A stretch of 64,000 nucleotides of DNA from Robiginitomaculum sp. (GCA_015485335.1 WFTT01000093.1:18075-82074); one strand, 5' to 3'; counted from the stretch's first letter, positions 17,490 through 28,097 are shown. Numbers and translations are program-made. Notes: a model not told the origin generated them from the sequence alone.

Positions 17490-19082
17490 ATGGATTTACT
17501 CTTATCTCACCTGGACCTGTTGATGTTCGCTGCCGCGATATTATTATTACTGTCTGGCTATCCTGTGGCCTTTGCCCTGGCCGGGGTGGCCTTGTTATTT
17601 GCTGGCATCGGTATTCTGACCGGACATTTTGAAGCCCATTTGCTCAGCGCCTTTCCCAATCGCATTTATGGCGGCGTTATGACCCGACAGGTGATGTTGG
17701 CAGTGCCGCTGTTTGTGTTTATGGGGGTGATGCTGGAACGCTCGAACATAGCGGCAGAACTTCTTGAAACCATGGCAAGATTATTTGGTCGCCTGCGCGG
17801 TGGCTTGGGCATTTCTGTGATTCTGGTAGGCGCTTTGCTGGCTGCCTCCACCGGTATTGTCGGCGCCACGGTGGTAACCATGGGGCTGCTCTCTTTGCCA
17901 ACCATGCTGCGCCATGGCTATTCCCCTTCGCTTTCGTGCGGCGCCATTGCCGCCTCTGGCACCTTGGGACAGATCATTCCTCCCTCCATTGTGTTGGTGC
18001 TACTGGGAGATGTGATTTCCAATGCCTATCAGCGCTCGCAATTGGACGCCGGTAATTTTGCGCCGCGCACCATATCCGTTGGCGACCTTTTTGCCGGTGC
18101 CTTGTTGCCCGGCCTGTTGCTGGTGGTTTTGTATCTGCTCTGGATGATTACGGTGGCATATTTGCGCCCGCAAATGGCCCCGGCGGTTAAAAAGGCAGAG
18201 GGGCAGGCCCCAAGTCTGGGAGCAATTTTGGGCGTGTTACTGCCTCCATTATTGCTTATTTTTGCGGTTTTGGGCTCCATTCTGGGCGGTCTTGCTGATG
18301 TGACCGAGGCGGCGGGCGTTGGTGCTCTGGGTGCCCTGTTCCTGGCAGCCAGTCGTTTGGGCGAAGTTACAAAAGGGGGGCGCGATTGGGGGCGCATATG
18401 GGTACTCGCCGGGGCCGCCGCCTTTGCCAGCATGATTGCCCTGGCGATGATGATGGATCTACGCCTTGGCCGTAGCGATACCAGCCTGGCAGAAAAAATA
18501 GGCCAGGGGGTGGCTATACTGCTGACTGTTCCGGCGATTTTGGGCGTCGGGGTGTCTTTATGGCGGTTATTTAAAACCCAGGTGTTACAGGCCGTTAGCC
18601 GGTCCACAGCGCAAATCAGCTCGATGGTTTTCATCATTCTGATTGGGGCCACTTTGTTCAGCTTGGTTTTTCGTGGCCTTGGCGGCGATGATACGGTGGA
18701 ACACTTGCTGTTGTCCGGAGGAGGTGGGTCGGTGCGTGCGGTTGTGCTGGTAATGCTGGTAATGTTCCTGTTGGGATTTTTTCTGGATTTTATTGAAATT
18801 ACCTTTGTGGTGGTTCCCATTGTGGGGCCGATTTTACTGGGCATGGGGGTGGATCCCATTTGGCTGGGCGTGATGATGGCGATTAATCTGCAAACCAGTT
18901 TTTTAACACCACCCTTTGGTTTTGCCCTGTTTTATTTGCGCGGCGTGGCCCCCAAAGAAGTCTCCACCGGGCACATATACCGTGGTGCCTTACCCTTTGT
19001 GGCCATACAGATTCTGGTAATGGCACTGGTCGCGCTGTTTCCCGGCCTGGCAACGGCCTTGCCACACATGATTTACGGCTAG
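17490..19082 (+). CDS. TRAP transporter large permease (DctM family)
   Basis: The large channel-forming subunit drives uptake with a sodium gradient. DctM features are PLFVFMGVMLERSNIA, ASTGIVGATVVTMGLL, SGTLGQIIPPSIVLVLLGD and, at the end, NLQTSFLTPPFGFALFYLRG. It is 530 residues, about 100 more than the standard 425. The extra length lies in the middle (roughly residues 230-370) and holds additional hydrophobic helices. The ATG at 17490 directly after dctQ is preferred over an earlier in-frame start at 17433 within that gene. Confidence 0.92.
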   Translation: MDLLLSHLDLLMFAAAILLLLSGYPVAFALAGVALLFAGIGILTGHFEAHLLSAFPNRIYGGVMTRQVMLAVPLFVFMGVMLERSNIAAELLETMARLFGRLRGGLGISVILVGALLAASTGIVGATVVTMGLLSLPTMLRHGYSPSLSCGAIAASGTLGQIIPPSIVLVLLGDVISNAYQRSQLDAGNFAPRTISVGDLFAGALLPGLLLVVLYLLWMITVAYLRPQMAPAVKKAEGQAPSLGAILGVLLPPLLLIFAVLGSILGGLADVTEAAGVGALGALFLAASRLGEVTKGGRDWGRIWVLAGAAAFASMIALAMMMDLRLGRSDTSLAEKIGQGVAILLTVPAILGVGVSLWRLFKTQVLQAVSRSTAQISSMVFIILIGATLFSLVFRGLGGDDTVEHLLLSGGGGSVRAVVLVMLVMFLLGFFLDFIEITFVVVPIVGPILLGMGVDPIWLGVMMAINLQTSFLTPPFGFALFYLRGVAPKEVSTGHIYRGALPFVAIQILVMALVALFPGLATALPHMIYG

Positions 19083-19091
19083 GACTGCTGG

Positions 19092-19796
19092 CTAGAGATC
19101 CGGGAAAAAGCGTTCGCGCATACGGGCACAATACGCCGGCAGAACTTCATGGGACATTGCTGCCCGTTTAAGGGGCGTATCAAACGGCGCATCAATAATA
19201 CCGCTTAGCTGTCCATACAGCGCTGCATCCACGGCCTTTGGCGTATCACCAAAGGCAAAATCCTGATCACCGATAAAATCTGCAATGGCAGCTAAATCAT
19301 CGGCGGCAAGCGCATATAACGTGTCACGGTCATGGCGACCAATTCCGTGACCATGCAGGGCTTTGCGCAAGTCATTGCGGGCAATGTTTGGCACGATCAA
19401 CCGCAAGGGAAACGGCAGTTTACCAAAGAAGAGCGGTTTTAATACGGCCCAGTTTTCATCTTCCAGCCAGCGCGAATACACCAGTGCCCAATACAGGTGT
19501 TCATCGGCAAGCCGGGTAAAGGCCAGACTCTCGGCCTTTTGGCGCGCATTCAGGCCTGCATTAAAATCCACATTATATTCGCGTTCCAGATAGCGCTGAA
19601 TAAGGCCGGAATCGCCAGTACGGGTGCCATTATCTTCGATAAAGGGGATCTTTCCCGTGGGGCCTTTGCGCGGATCACCTTCGAATTTTATCTCAAAAGG
19701 GAGTTCCGACATTTTCAATAAAACCTCCAGCTTTATACAAAAGGGGCTGGGGTTTGCTGCGCCAAGACCGGGCGGTGGCTGGAAGAGTTTGATCAA
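19092..19796 (-). CDS. Glutathione S-transferase fold protein (metaxin/Fax-like)
   Basis: The N-terminal 75 residues form a thioredoxin-like GST domain: KLFQPPPGLGAANPSPFCIK, then TGKIPFIEDNG and DSGLIQRYLE. The C-terminal helical domain ends with DTPKAVDAALYGQL and LPAYCARMRERF, as in metaxin/Fax (failed axon connections) type GSTs. Enzymatic activity is uncertain: these proteins often lack classic GST chemistry. It starts with TTG at 19796, with GGTGA about 6 nt upstream. It faces the TRAP operon tail to tail and stands alone. Confidence 0.8.
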   Translation of the reverse strand: MIKLFQPPPGLGAANPSPFCIKLEVLLKMSELPFEIKFEGDPRKGPTGKIPFIEDNGTRTGDSGLIQRYLEREYNVDFNAGLNARQKAESLAFTRLADEHLYWALVYSRWLEDENWAVLKPLFFGKLPFPLRLIVPNIARNDLRKALHGHGIGRHDRDTLYALAADDLAAIADFIGDQDFAFGDTPKAVDAALYGQLSGIIDAPFDTPLKRAAMSHEVLPAYCARMRERFFPDL

Positions 19797-19861
19797 TTTG
19801 AGTCACCATGAGGTTTTAAAAAGGAAACAAACAATGAACATAAGTTTGTGTTCCAGACAAG

Positions 19862-19891
19862 AAAAAAGGCCCGGCAAATTGCCAGGCCTTT
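19862..19891 (-). terminator. Rho-independent terminator of the TonB-dependent receptor gene
   Basis: On the minus strand AAAGGCC and GGCCTTT form a 7-bp stem, continued after one mismatch by TTGCC/GGCAA and closed by a tiny loop. The stem is followed by a T-run on the minus strand (19867 down to 19862). It lies 23 bp beyond the stop of the receptor gene. On the plus strand no poly-T follows, so it should work in one direction only. Confidence 0.85.
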
Positions 19892-19914
19892 GATCAACTT
19901 TTTGTTATCGTGTT

Positions 19915-22137
19915 TTAACGATGCATCGTCAGGGAAATACCAAAGGTCCGTGGATCTTTGGTGAAGCCCGTCAGGTTGTTGAAATCGATCCCGCCAATTA
20001 CGTTCTTTTCATTGGTGATGTTGCGAACGTAGAAGCCAAAATCAAACGCCTTGTCATTACGGGCATAGCCTACGCGCAGACCACCTTCGAAGTTGCCGCT
20101 AGTTTTGAATTCAGCAGATTCATACAGGAAGAAGTTGGTTTTGCCCTGAATGGACCAATCGGTAAAGACGTAGAAATCGCCGTTTGGACCAGCCGGAATA
20201 GAATACCGGGCCGTAAAGTTACCCGTAATTTTCGGGGCTTGCGGGAAGGGGTTGCCGTTGACGATCGCGTTGCCATTGGCATCCAGCGGATCAAGTGGCG
20301 TACACTGACCGGAACCACAAACCGGAACCGTCAGATTTGGGTCGCGGAATTCGGTTTTGTTAAGGGCAAAACCAGCAGTCAGGACCAGAAAGTCTGCAGC
20401 CAGCCATTCCACATCGGATTCAAAGCCGTATCCAACGCCCTTTTTGGCATTGATCAACTGGTTGAAGTTGCCGGTACCCCCAATCGCCGTCAGCTGCATG
20501 TCCTGAATGCGATAGTAATAGACGTCGGCATTCAGACGCAGGGTGTTGTCATAAAGCTCGGATTTGAAACCGGTCTCGATGGAGTCAATAGTTTCAGAAC
20601 GTGCCGAAGACGGCTGACCAAAGAAAGCCACATCCCGACCCTGGATCGAAGGAGCACGGAAGCCGCGAGCCGCGCGGGTGTAAAGGCTTACATTGTCGGT
20701 GGCGGCGTAATTGGCGCTGACATCCCAGCTGACTTTTGTACCTTTGATATCAACATTGGAAATTGGGAAGTTTGTAGCAATGGCACCAAGGCGCTTTTTA
20801 TCTTCTGTGTAACGCACACCGGCAGTAACTGTCAGCTGGTCGGTCAGATCATAGCTGCCCTGGCCAAATACAGCCCAGGAGCTATTGGATTGTTTCAGAA
20901 CTGTTTCGGGTACAAAGAATGGGTTGGTTCCCAGAGCCAGATCCATGTTGAAGTAATAAGCACCAACCTGCCACTTAGCTGGGCCGCTGCCATTACTGGC
21001 GAGGCGGAATTCCTGGGTGAACTGGTCGTGGTTCTTGATGGAACCTTCGGTGGTAGATGGGAAGGGGATAAAGCCAGGGCCCATAAAGGGAAGGAAAGAG
21101 GCGCCAAACCCACCATCAATATCACCAATACTGGAACCATCTACGGTTTGCAGCGAGGTGATGGAGGTAAAAGTAACGGCATCGGCCTCATATTCCATTT
21201 TCAGGGTCAGGCCAGCATTGTCATAGGTTTGGTAGTTGTTGTCACCACCATCAAAAAAGACAGTATCGCGAACAAAGTTCTTGTTCAGTCGGTTACTGCC
21301 AGAGTCGAAAATGTTTGCACGGAACAAAGTGGCCGTGTTGCCGTTGATCGAACGGGCCTGGCCAATCAACAGGGCGCTAAAGCGCTCTGTTGGCGTAAAC
21401 AGGAATTGGATACGACCAGCAACATCATCAAAGCCGCCAATGACGTTTTTCTCGCCGGTAAAGCCATTATCTACCCAGTTATCACGATGTTCAAACAGGC
21501 CTGAAACCCGCATGGACAGCTTGTCTTTGATCAGGCCGCCACCCATAGCACCGGTCAGGCGAATGGTATTGAAGCGACCCCAGCTTGCGGTAGTATCCAC
21601 TTCGAATTCGTCGCTGGGACGAACGCTGTCAAATTTAACGATACCGGCGGTGGTGTTCCGACCAAAGAGCGTGCCTTGCGGCCCACGCAGGACTTCGACC
21701 TGTTCAATATCAAACAGTGGAAAGCTTTTCAGCGCCACGTTTTCCATAACCACGTCATCCATGATGACGGAAACCGGTTGTGAAGCGGCCAGATCGAAAT
21801 CTGTGTTGCCCAGACCGCGGATATAGAAACGAGGGGCAACCCGGCCATTTGAAGATTCAATGTTCAGGCTGGGGATTTTCCCGGAGAGAGCCAGAATATC
21901 TTCGCCGCCAGAAAGAATGTTATCCAGATTGTCGCCATTCATGGTGCTGATGGAAATCGGCACGTCCTGAATATTTTCTGCACGCTTTTGAGCCGTTACG
22001 ATGATGACGTCCAGGCCATTGTCGTTGGTGACTTCCTGGGCCGTTGCCGGCAGAGCCAGAGCGCCCGAAAAAGCAAGGGCAGCTACGCTAACCGCACCAC
22101 CGAAGCGTCCCAAATTCTTTTTGAATGAAGTGTTCAT
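19915..22137 (-). CDS. TonB-dependent outer-membrane receptor
   Basis: A signal peptide (MNTSFKKNLGRFGG to ALPATAQ) is followed by a TonB box region, LDVIIVTAQKRAENIQDVP, a plug domain and a 22-strand barrel ending in FGISLTMHR. The plug contains RGLGNTDFDLAASQP and EVLRGPQGTLFGRNTTAG, normal for the sphingomonad and Caulobacter type of receptor. It takes up a siderophore, vitamin or carbohydrate by energy from TonB-ExbBD; the ligand is unknown. The ATG at 22137 is chosen over a longer frame to 22281 because a signal peptide starts there and AGGA lies upstream. Product: 740 residues. No regulator or periplasmic partner is adjacent. Confidence 0.92.
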   Translation of the reverse strand: MNTSFKKNLGRFGGAVSVAALAFSGALALPATAQEVTNDNGLDVIIVTAQKRAENIQDVPISISTMNGDNLDNILSGGEDILALSGKIPSLNIESSNGRVAPRFYIRGLGNTDFDLAASQPVSVIMDDVVMENVALKSFPLFDIEQVEVLRGPQGTLFGRNTTAGIVKFDSVRPSDEFEVDTTASWGRFNTIRLTGAMGGGLIKDKLSMRVSGLFEHRDNWVDNGFTGEKNVIGGFDDVAGRIQFLFTPTERFSALLIGQARSINGNTATLFRANIFDSGSNRLNKNFVRDTVFFDGGDNNYQTYDNAGLTLKMEYEADAVTFTSITSLQTVDGSSIGDIDGGFGASFLPFMGPGFIPFPSTTEGSIKNHDQFTQEFRLASNGSGPAKWQVGAYYFNMDLALGTNPFFVPETVLKQSNSSWAVFGQGSYDLTDQLTVTAGVRYTEDKKRLGAIATNFPISNVDIKGTKVSWDVSANYAATDNVSLYTRAARGFRAPSIQGRDVAFFGQPSSARSETIDSIETGFKSELYDNTLRLNADVYYYRIQDMQLTAIGGTGNFNQLINAKKGVGYGFESDVEWLAADFLVLTAGFALNKTEFRDPNLTVPVCGSGQCTPLDPLDANGNAIVNGNPFPQAPKITGNFTARYSIPAGPNGDFYVFTDWSIQGKTNFFLYESAEFKTSGNFEGGLRVGYARNDKAFDFGFYVRNITNEKNVIGGIDFNNLTGFTKDPRTFGISLTMHR

Positions 22138-22368
22138 AAGAGATAATTTCCTGTCTAGGCAGGCCGACAGCGCGCCAGCCTCATAATAATCAGTCGGATG
22201 ATGTAATTTTCTAGGCCCAGAGCCGGCAAAATGCCAGATTGGGTGAAGGCAGTAACAGAAATTACGTTGCCATAGTGACATTTAGAACACGATTATTCTT
22301 CGCACGCAAAGCAATTGTTACTGTTATACGGTTTTCTGCCCGTTATTGGGGCATGAATGCGTGGTTTT

Positions 22369-22962
22369 TTATGGTTTCCTGGGCATCTGAACATCACCAC
22401 ACGCCAGAGATCTCAGGCAGGCTGGATAAAGCCAGTGTTCTGATTCGATCACCCGCTTGGCAAGGGTGTCGCTGGTATCATCGACATGGACAGGTATCGC
22501 AGCCTGGGCAATGATCGGCCCTTCATCCATTTCTGCACTGACAAAATGGACCGTGCATCCATGGCGCCTCATCCTAGCCTGTATGGCACGCTCATGGGTG
22601 TTCAACCCTTTCAGGGCGGGCAGAAGGGAGGGGTGAATATTGAGTATTTTACCTGCCCACTTGCCTACAAATTCGGCCCCCAAAATCCGCATAAATCCGG
22701 CCAAACAAACCAGTTGAATCTGGTTCTCTATCAGGACATTGTGCAAAGCACTCTCAAAGTGTTCTCGGGTTTCATAATCCTCGTGGGCAATGATCTGGGT
22801 TCTGATCCCGTATTCTTGCGCTATGGATAAGCCTTTTGCCTCTTTTTTATTGGAAATCACCAGGGAAATTCGAGCAGGATAACCGGGCCGGTTAGCAGCC
22901 TTGATCAGGGCCTCCATGTTGGAACCACGACCCGAAATCAGCACCGCCACTGGAATACTCAC
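22369..22962 (-). CDS. purN: Phosphoribosylglycinamide formyltransferase, PurN
   Basis: PurN transfers a formyl group from 10-formyl-THF to GAR, the third step of purine synthesis. The substrate loop ISGRGSNMEALI is at the N-terminus. The catalytic Asn and His are in NIHPSLLPALKG and the catalytic Asp in DEGPII. The GTG at 22962 overlaps the purM stop by four bases (GTGA), giving 197 residues; the frame stays open further upstream inside purM but that part is not PurN-like. It is translationally coupled to purM. Confidence 0.95.
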   Translation of the reverse strand: MSIPVAVLISGRGSNMEALIKAANRPGYPARISLVISNKKEAKGLSIAQEYGIRTQIIAHEDYETREHFESALHNVLIENQIQLVCLAGFMRILGAEFVGKWAGKILNIHPSLLPALKGLNTHERAIQARMRRHGCTVHFVSAEMDEGPIIAQAAIPVHVDDTSDTLAKRVIESEHWLYPACLRSLACGDVQMPRKP

Positions 22963-23993
22963 GGATTTGCGTCCTCCAAACAGCCTGCTATCCAGGCCAC
23001 TTCGCCAGCCGCCTGCAGGGCATCCACAATACCCGGTGCCGTGTCGGCGTCGGCGACACACAACATACCAATGCCGCAATTAAAGGTGCGTTGCATTTCG
23101 TGTTGCGAGATATCACCATTTTCTGCCAACCATTTGAATACAGGCGGCCATTCCCAGGAAGTTCCGTCAATATTGGCATGTAAATGGGCCGGCAACATAC
23201 GCGGTGGGTTTTCGATTAATCCCCCACCGGTAATGTGCGCCAATCCCTTGATCGTACCGGCATGAATATGGGGCAGCAATGAGCGCACATAAATCCGGGT
23301 CGGACAGAGCAGGGTCTCGGCCAGCGTGGCATCTGGCGCAAAGGGGCAGGGATCAGACCAAGCTAATTCAGTTCGTTCAACCACCGCCCGGATCAGTGAA
23401 TATCCGTTGGAATGCGGGCCAGAAGAGCCAAGGGCTATCAACGTGTCGCCGGCTTTCATGGTGTTTTTGGTGGGCAACAGGGCGTTACGCTCGGCGGCCC
23501 CGACAACAAAGCCGGCCAGATCAAAGTCCTTGCCAGTATACATGCCTGGCATTTCGGCGGTTTCACCGCCAATCAGGGCGCATCCGGCCTGTGCACACCC
23601 TTGTGCAATGCCAGCAATGACGCGGGCTGCGGCCTCTGGGTCCAACTGTCCGCAGGCGAAATAATCCAGGAAAAAGAGCGGTTCGGCCCCCTGAGCCAGT
23701 ACGTCATTGACACACATGGCCACCAGATCGATGCCAACGGTGTCAATCTGGTCACTTTGCACCGCAATTTTCAATTTGGTCCCCACACCATCCGTGCCAG
23801 AAACCAGTATCGGGTCTTTATACCCGGCGGCCTTGAGGTCAAAAACACCACCAAAACCACCCAACCCGGTATCGGCGCCTGGGCGGTGCGTTTTTCTGGT
23901 TATGTGGCGAAGTTTGGAGACCAGTATGTCTCCGGCGCTGATATCAACGCCGGCTTGCGCATAGCTGAGACTGGTTTTTGGTGGTTTGACCAT
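22959..23993 (-). CDS. purM: Phosphoribosylformylglycinamidine cyclo-ligase, PurM
   Basis: PurM closes FGAM to AIR with ATP, the fifth step of purine synthesis. The N-terminus (SYAQAGVDISAGD) and the motif GTDGVGTKLKIA are diagnostic, as are GGETAEMPGMY and the C-terminal HITGGGLIENPPRMLP. Length (344 residues) matches the family. It is the first gene of a purM-purN pair and diverges from the DUF2066 gene across 127 bp that should hold both promoters. Confidence 0.96.
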   Translation of the reverse strand: MVKPPKTSLSYAQAGVDISAGDILVSKLRHITRKTHRPGADTGLGGFGGVFDLKAAGYKDPILVSGTDGVGTKLKIAVQSDQIDTVGIDLVAMCVNDVLAQGAEPLFFLDYFACGQLDPEAAARVIAGIAQGCAQAGCALIGGETAEMPGMYTGKDFDLAGFVVGAAERNALLPTKNTMKAGDTLIALGSSGPHSNGYSLIRAVVERTELAWSDPCPFAPDATLAETLLCPTRIYVRSLLPHIHAGTIKGLAHITGGGLIENPPRMLPAHLHANIDGTSWEWPPVFKWLAENGDISQHEMQRTFNCGIGMLCVADADTAPGIVDALQAAGEVAWIAGCLEDANP

Positions 23994-24120
23994 CAGCTGA
24001 TTCCCATCGGTTTTCTCCCTATGACCTATTGTGAGAATAGGCGCAAGTCGCGGCTTTCATTCAGGGGGCTGCATCGTCTATATTAAAGTCCGGTTTGGTG
24101 TAATTATGTCAGGAACACCC

Positions 24121-25224
24121 ATGTTACGCGCAATGATCATTTTTCTGGCTGGCCTGGTCTTTTCCACAGCCGCCATGGCAGGCAGCCCATTTGAAATCAC
24201 CGGGGTTCGAATTGATGCCTATGGTGCCAATGTCACCAAGGCGCGGGCCCAGGCCATTCGCGTCGGCACACTGGATGCCACCTATCAATTGCTGGACCGG
24301 ATCACCCTGCCATCGGATCGTTTGGCGCTGGACCCACCACTGATCATTACCGAAGATATTGCCGAACAATTGGTCGCCGGCATTGAAATCGCCAATGAAA
24401 AGCGCAGCCGCTCGCGTTATCTGGGGGATTTAAGCGTAACCTTTGATGCACAGGCCGTGCGTAACTTTTTGCGCGCCCATCATCTACCTTTTGTGGAAAG
24501 CCAGGCCGCCCCGGTTTTAATTGTAGCTCTATGGCAAAATGAAGAAGGGCAACCTGTCCTGAGTACCGATAATCCCTTTGCAAAGGTTCTGAAGCGTCCC
24601 GCATTTCAGAACCATCTGGTTCCTTTGAAACTGGCCACCCAAGGTATGGACCTGGACGAACAGGCCGCGTCCCTGAAAGCCTGGCAATTGGCCAATTTTG
24701 ATAATAGTTTGCTAAGCACCATGGCGGCCAGGGCGGGGGTGAAGGAGGTCATTATTGCCTCTGCCAAACCTGAAGGTTCAAATGCTGTGCGTATCAAGGC
24801 ACAGCGCGTTCAGATCGGAGAAAACGGGATTGAATCCATAGTAGATATGGGCTCATTCGAAGGGATGGCTCCGTTCAGCGCACGCCAGTCCCAATGGCTG
24901 GCGCAGGCCTTGTTCGCCGCAGCGGATAAAATCGCGCAAGTTCTGGACACAGACTGGAAACAACAGGCCATTGTGCGCGACGACATGCGTCAGAGCGTGC
25001 GTTTGACGGCGCTTTACAAGACACTGTCGGAATGGCAACGCCTTCGCGATGCCTTGGGGGGGGTGGCGCTGGTCGAAGAAGCGCGCCTGGACGCCCTTAG
25101 CTATGACGGGGCATTGCTGACGCTGAGCTATATTGGAAGTGAAGAACAACTGGCCAGACGCCTGGCACAAAAAGGCATTATTCTACGCAATGAAGATATT
25201 GGGCTGGTGGCCCGCATACAATAA
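24121..25224 (+). CDS. DUF2066 exported protein of unknown function
   Basis: A signal peptide (MLRAMIIFLAGLVFSTAAMAG) leads a 367-residue protein, so it is probably periplasmic. The N-terminal region after cleavage (FEITGVRIDAYGANVTKARAQAIR) and the segment LLDRITLP resemble DUF2066 proteins, which sit between purM and an hda homologue in many proteobacteria. The function is not known to me. The ATG at 24121 has AGGA 6 nt upstream and starts the signal peptide cleanly; earlier in-frame starts at 24031 and 24106 are less likely. It ends 19 bp before hdaA. Confidence 0.8.
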   Translation: MLRAMIIFLAGLVFSTAAMAGSPFEITGVRIDAYGANVTKARAQAIRVGTLDATYQLLDRITLPSDRLALDPPLIITEDIAEQLVAGIEIANEKRSRSRYLGDLSVTFDAQAVRNFLRAHHLPFVESQAAPVLIVALWQNEEGQPVLSTDNPFAKVLKRPAFQNHLVPLKLATQGMDLDEQAASLKAWQLANFDNSLLSTMAARAGVKEVIIASAKPEGSNAVRIKAQRVQIGENGIESIVDMGSFEGMAPFSARQSQWLAQALFAAADKIAQVLDTDWKQQAIVRDDMRQSVRLTALYKTLSEWQRLRDALGGVALVEEARLDALSYDGALLTLSYIGSEEQLARRLAQKGIILRNEDIGLVARIQ

Positions 25225-25243
25225 TCCTGCATGAGGTGGTATC

Positions 25244-25909
25244 GTGCAAACCCGTCAACTCTGGCTTGATCTGGCCCCCAGGGGCGGTGCGTATCGCCGC
25301 GACACCTTTGTCGAAGGGCACAGCAATGCATTGGCCCGCAAAGCCTTGAAGGCATGGCGGGAATGGCCAGGCGGATTAATGGCACTGACCGGACCGATGG
25401 GTTGTGGAAAATCACATCTGGCGGCCTTGTGGATAGAGGAAAATGACGGGCAAGTGCTTAACCTGCCTAACCTTCCCCGTAACATCCAGGGCTGTGTGCT
25501 GATTGAAGACTTGCCAGAGAATATGCACGAACAGAACCTGTTCAGATTAATCAATGAGGCCGCCTTGGGTACTGTTCATGTCTTGCTGACCAGTGTACTA
25601 AAGCCACGCCTATGGCCGGTCCACTTGCCAGACCTGACATCGCGCCTGGCCGCCATGCATAATGTGGGCATTGAAGAACCCGATGATGTGGTACTAGGCG
25701 GCGTTCTTAAAAAACTATTTGCAGATCGCCAGATTGCCGTAGATCAGGCGGTGATAGATTATCTGCTGACCAGAATGGAGCGTTCAACCGCTGCGGCATT
25801 GACGACCGTTGAACGTATCCATGCTAAAGGTCATGATCAGAGACAGAATATACGGTTGCCGCTGGTGCGTACCGTGATCGCTCAAATGGAACAGGAAGAG
25901 ATGCCCTGA
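25244..25909 (+). CDS. hdaA: DnaA-homologue replication regulator HdaA
   Basis: HdaA (Hda) binds the DNA clamp and makes DnaA hydrolyse its ATP after initiation. The N-terminus carries a clamp-binding motif, RQLWLDL (QLxLxL type). The AAA+ domain has Walker [11 protein letters not shown], a short Walker B region LIEDLPE, and the arginine-finger box [32 protein letters not shown] is the conserved lid. At 221 residues it lacks the DnaA DNA-binding domain, as expected. The GTG start has GAGGTGG upstream. The stop overlaps the ppk start as TGATG. Confidence 0.9.
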   Translation: MQTRQLWLDLAPRGGAYRRDTFVEGHSNALARKALKAWREWPGGLMALTGPMGCGKSHLAALWIEENDGQVLNLPNLPRNIQGCVLIEDLPENMHEQNLFRLINEAALGTVHVLLTSVLKPRLWPVHLPDLTSRLAAMHNVGIEEPDDVVLGGVLKKLFADRQIAVDQAVIDYLLTRMERSTAAALTTVERIHAKGHDQRQNIRLPLVRTVIAQMEQEEMP

Positions 25910-28095
25910 TGCAACGGGAAAACCAAGACAGTGCATCGGCAAATGCCCTCAATGAGGAGCTGATGACCTCCTCGGCGCGATTTCTGAATCGCGAATTGAG
26001 CTGGCTGCAATTCAATATGCGCGTCCTGCAGGAGGCGGAAAACCCCTGTCACCCACTGCTGGAGCGCTTGCGGTTTCTGTCCATTTCCGGCTCCAACCTG
26101 GACGAGTTTTATATGGTGCGGGTTGCCGGGCTGCGCGCGCAAATTCGTGCCGGCATCAGCCATAAAAGCCAAGATGGCCTGACCCCGTCGGAACAATTGG
26201 AACGTATCAATCAGGAAGCCGGGCGGTTGATGCAAGATCAACAACGCATCTGGCGTGAATTGCTGCCCAATCTTGCCAAGGCCGGGGTATGTGTAACCAA
26301 TGCCGAAGATTTGGGCGAAGAAGACCGCCAACGGCTGCATGATCTGTTTATAACGCGCATTTTCCCCCTGATCACTCCTTTGGCCATTGATCCGGCACAC
26401 CCCTTTCCCTTCATTCCCAATTTGGGCTTTGCGCTGGTGCTAAGGCTGCGCCGCGCCCGTGATGGCAAACCAATGAATGCACTGGTGCCGATCCCATCGG
26501 GGGTACCGCGATTTTTGGTATTGGACGATCACAAGAAAACCGAAGACGGCTTTGCCATCAAGCGCCATGTGCCATTGGAATCAGTGCTGGCGCTGTTTTT
26601 TGAGGATATTTTTCCCAGCTATATTGTCGAGGAAACTGGGGCATTCCGCCTGTTGCGAGACAGCGATATTGAGATCGAGGAAGAAGCCGAAGACCTGGTG
26701 CGCCAATTTGAAAGCATGATCCGGGAACGCCGCCGCGGCGTGGTGGTGAGGGTCAAATTCGATGTCAGCACACCAGATAGTCTGCGCCAGTTTATCATCG
26801 AACAATTGGGTGCCGATCAGCGTGATGTGGCTCCGGTGGATGGCATATTGGGGATCAGTCAATTGGACCAGCTGATCGTACCTGAACGCTCTGACCTGCA
26901 ATTTCCGCCTTACGAGCCGCGCTTTCCCGAACGTATTCGCGATCACGGTGGAGATTGTTTTGCGGCAATCCGTGAAAAGGATATTCTGATCCACCACCCC
27001 TATGAATCCTTTGATGTGATGGTGCAGTTTTTGCGCCAGGCCGTGGCCGATCCCAATGTGGTGACGATAAAACAGACCCTCTATCGCACCTCCAAAAGCT
27101 CGCCCATTGTGGCCGCCCTGATTGCTGCGGCCGAAGCTGGCAAAAACGTCACCGCCCTGATCGAGCTCAAAGCACGCTTTGATGAGGAAACCAATCTAAA
27201 CCTGGCCCGTGCTTTGGAACGCGCCGGGGTGCAGGTGGTGTATGGCTTTATTGAATGGAAAACCCACGCCAAGTTGAGCCTGGTGGTACGCCGTGAAGGG
27301 GACCAGTTGCGTACCTATACCCATTTTGGTACCGGCAATTATCACCCGGTAACGGCGCGGGTCTATACGGACCTTTCGCTCTTTACCGCCGATCCAGCCT
27401 TTGGCCGTGATGCGGTGCGGGTGTTTAATTATGTGACCGGTTATGCCCAGCCCGAAGCACTGGAACGCATTGCCTTATCGCCCCTGAATTGCAAATCCAC
27501 CTTGTTGCGCCTGATTGCGGCCGAGGCCGACAATGCCCGGGCCGGCAAACCCAGTGGGATTTGGGTGAAACTGAATGCACTGGTCGATAGCCAGGTTATC
27601 GATGCGCTTTACGCGGCCAGCGCCGCCGGTGTACCGATTGATCTGGTGATCCGTGGCATTTGCTGTCTGCGCCCCGGGGTCCCGGGCCTATCTGAAAATA
27701 TCCGGGTGAAGAGCATTATCGGCCGCTTTTTGGAACATTCGCGCATAGCCTGTTTTGCCAATGGCAAGGCCATGCCCTCCAACAACGCTCTGGTGTTTAT
27801 TTCTTCGGCGGACTGGATGCCGCGCAACCTGGATCGCCGGGTTGAAGTGTTGTGCCCCATCCAGAATCCAACCGTACATCGTCAGGTATTGTATCAGATT
27901 ATGGTGACCAATTTACAGGATCAAGCACAGAGCTGGATTATGGGGCCGGATGGCAGCTTTGAACGGGTTGATACTTCTGGCATCGAAAAACCCTTTAGTG
28001 CCCATACCTATTTCATGACCAACCCATCCCTGTCTGGTCGTGGCAGCGCACTTAAACATGACCAACCTCCGCTCGTTCAACCACGGAGCGTATAA
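25909..28095 (+). CDS. ppk1: Polyphosphate kinase 1, Ppk
   Basis: Ppk1 reversibly makes polyphosphate from ATP. The N-terminal domain opens with [17 protein letters not shown] and [18 protein letters not shown]. The phosphotransfer histidine is in [10 protein letters not shown], and [10 protein letters not shown] supplies the second conserved His. At 728 residues it is full length. It is coupled to hdaA by TGATG and is followed after 2 bp by the exopolyphosphatase gene, so synthesis and breakdown of polyphosphate are co-expressed. Confidence 0.97.
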   Translation: MQRENQDSASANALNEELMTSSARFLNRELSWLQFNMRVLQEAENPCHPLLERLRFLSISGSNLDEFYMVRVAGLRAQIRAGISHKSQDGLTPSEQLERINQEAGRLMQDQQRIWRELLPNLAKAGVCVTNAEDLGEEDRQRLHDLFITRIFPLITPLAIDPAHPFPFIPNLGFALVLRLRRARDGKPMNALVPIPSGVPRFLVLDDHKKTEDGFAIKRHVPLESVLALFFEDIFPSYIVEETGAFRLLRDSDIEIEEEAEDLVRQFESMIRERRRGVVVRVKFDVSTPDSLRQFIIEQLGADQRDVAPVDGILGISQLDQLIVPERSDLQFPPYEPRFPERIRDHGGDCFAAIREKDILIHHPYESFDVMVQFLRQAVADPNVVTIKQTLYRTSKSSPIVAALIAAAEAGKNVTALIELKARFDEETNLNLARALERAGVQVVYGFIEWKTHAKLSLVVRREGDQLRTYTHFGTGNYHPVTARVYTDLSLFTADPAFGRDAVRVFNYVTGYAQPEALERIALSPLNCKSTLLRLIAAEADNARAGKPSGIWVKLNALVDSQVIDALYAASAAGVPIDLVIRGICCLRPGVPGLSENIRVKSIIGRFLEHSRIACFANGKAMPSNNALVFISSADWMPRNLDRRVEVLCPIQNPTVHRQVLYQIMVTNLQDQAQSWIMGPDGSFERVDTSGIEKPFSAHTYFMTNPSLSGRGSALKHDQPPLVQPRSV

Positions 28096-28097
28096 GC

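Noticed and set aside
19834..19893. A 19-codon frame with a good AAGGA ribosome site (MNISLCSRQEKRPGKLPGL).
   Set aside because: It runs through the receptor terminator hairpin, has nothing downstream on its strand, and its length is expected by chance.
19921..21504. A 527-codon open frame on the plus strand opposite the TonB-dependent receptor.
   Set aside because: It is antisense to a gene with complete family motifs, has no recognisable domain, and its composition follows the receptor's codon pattern.
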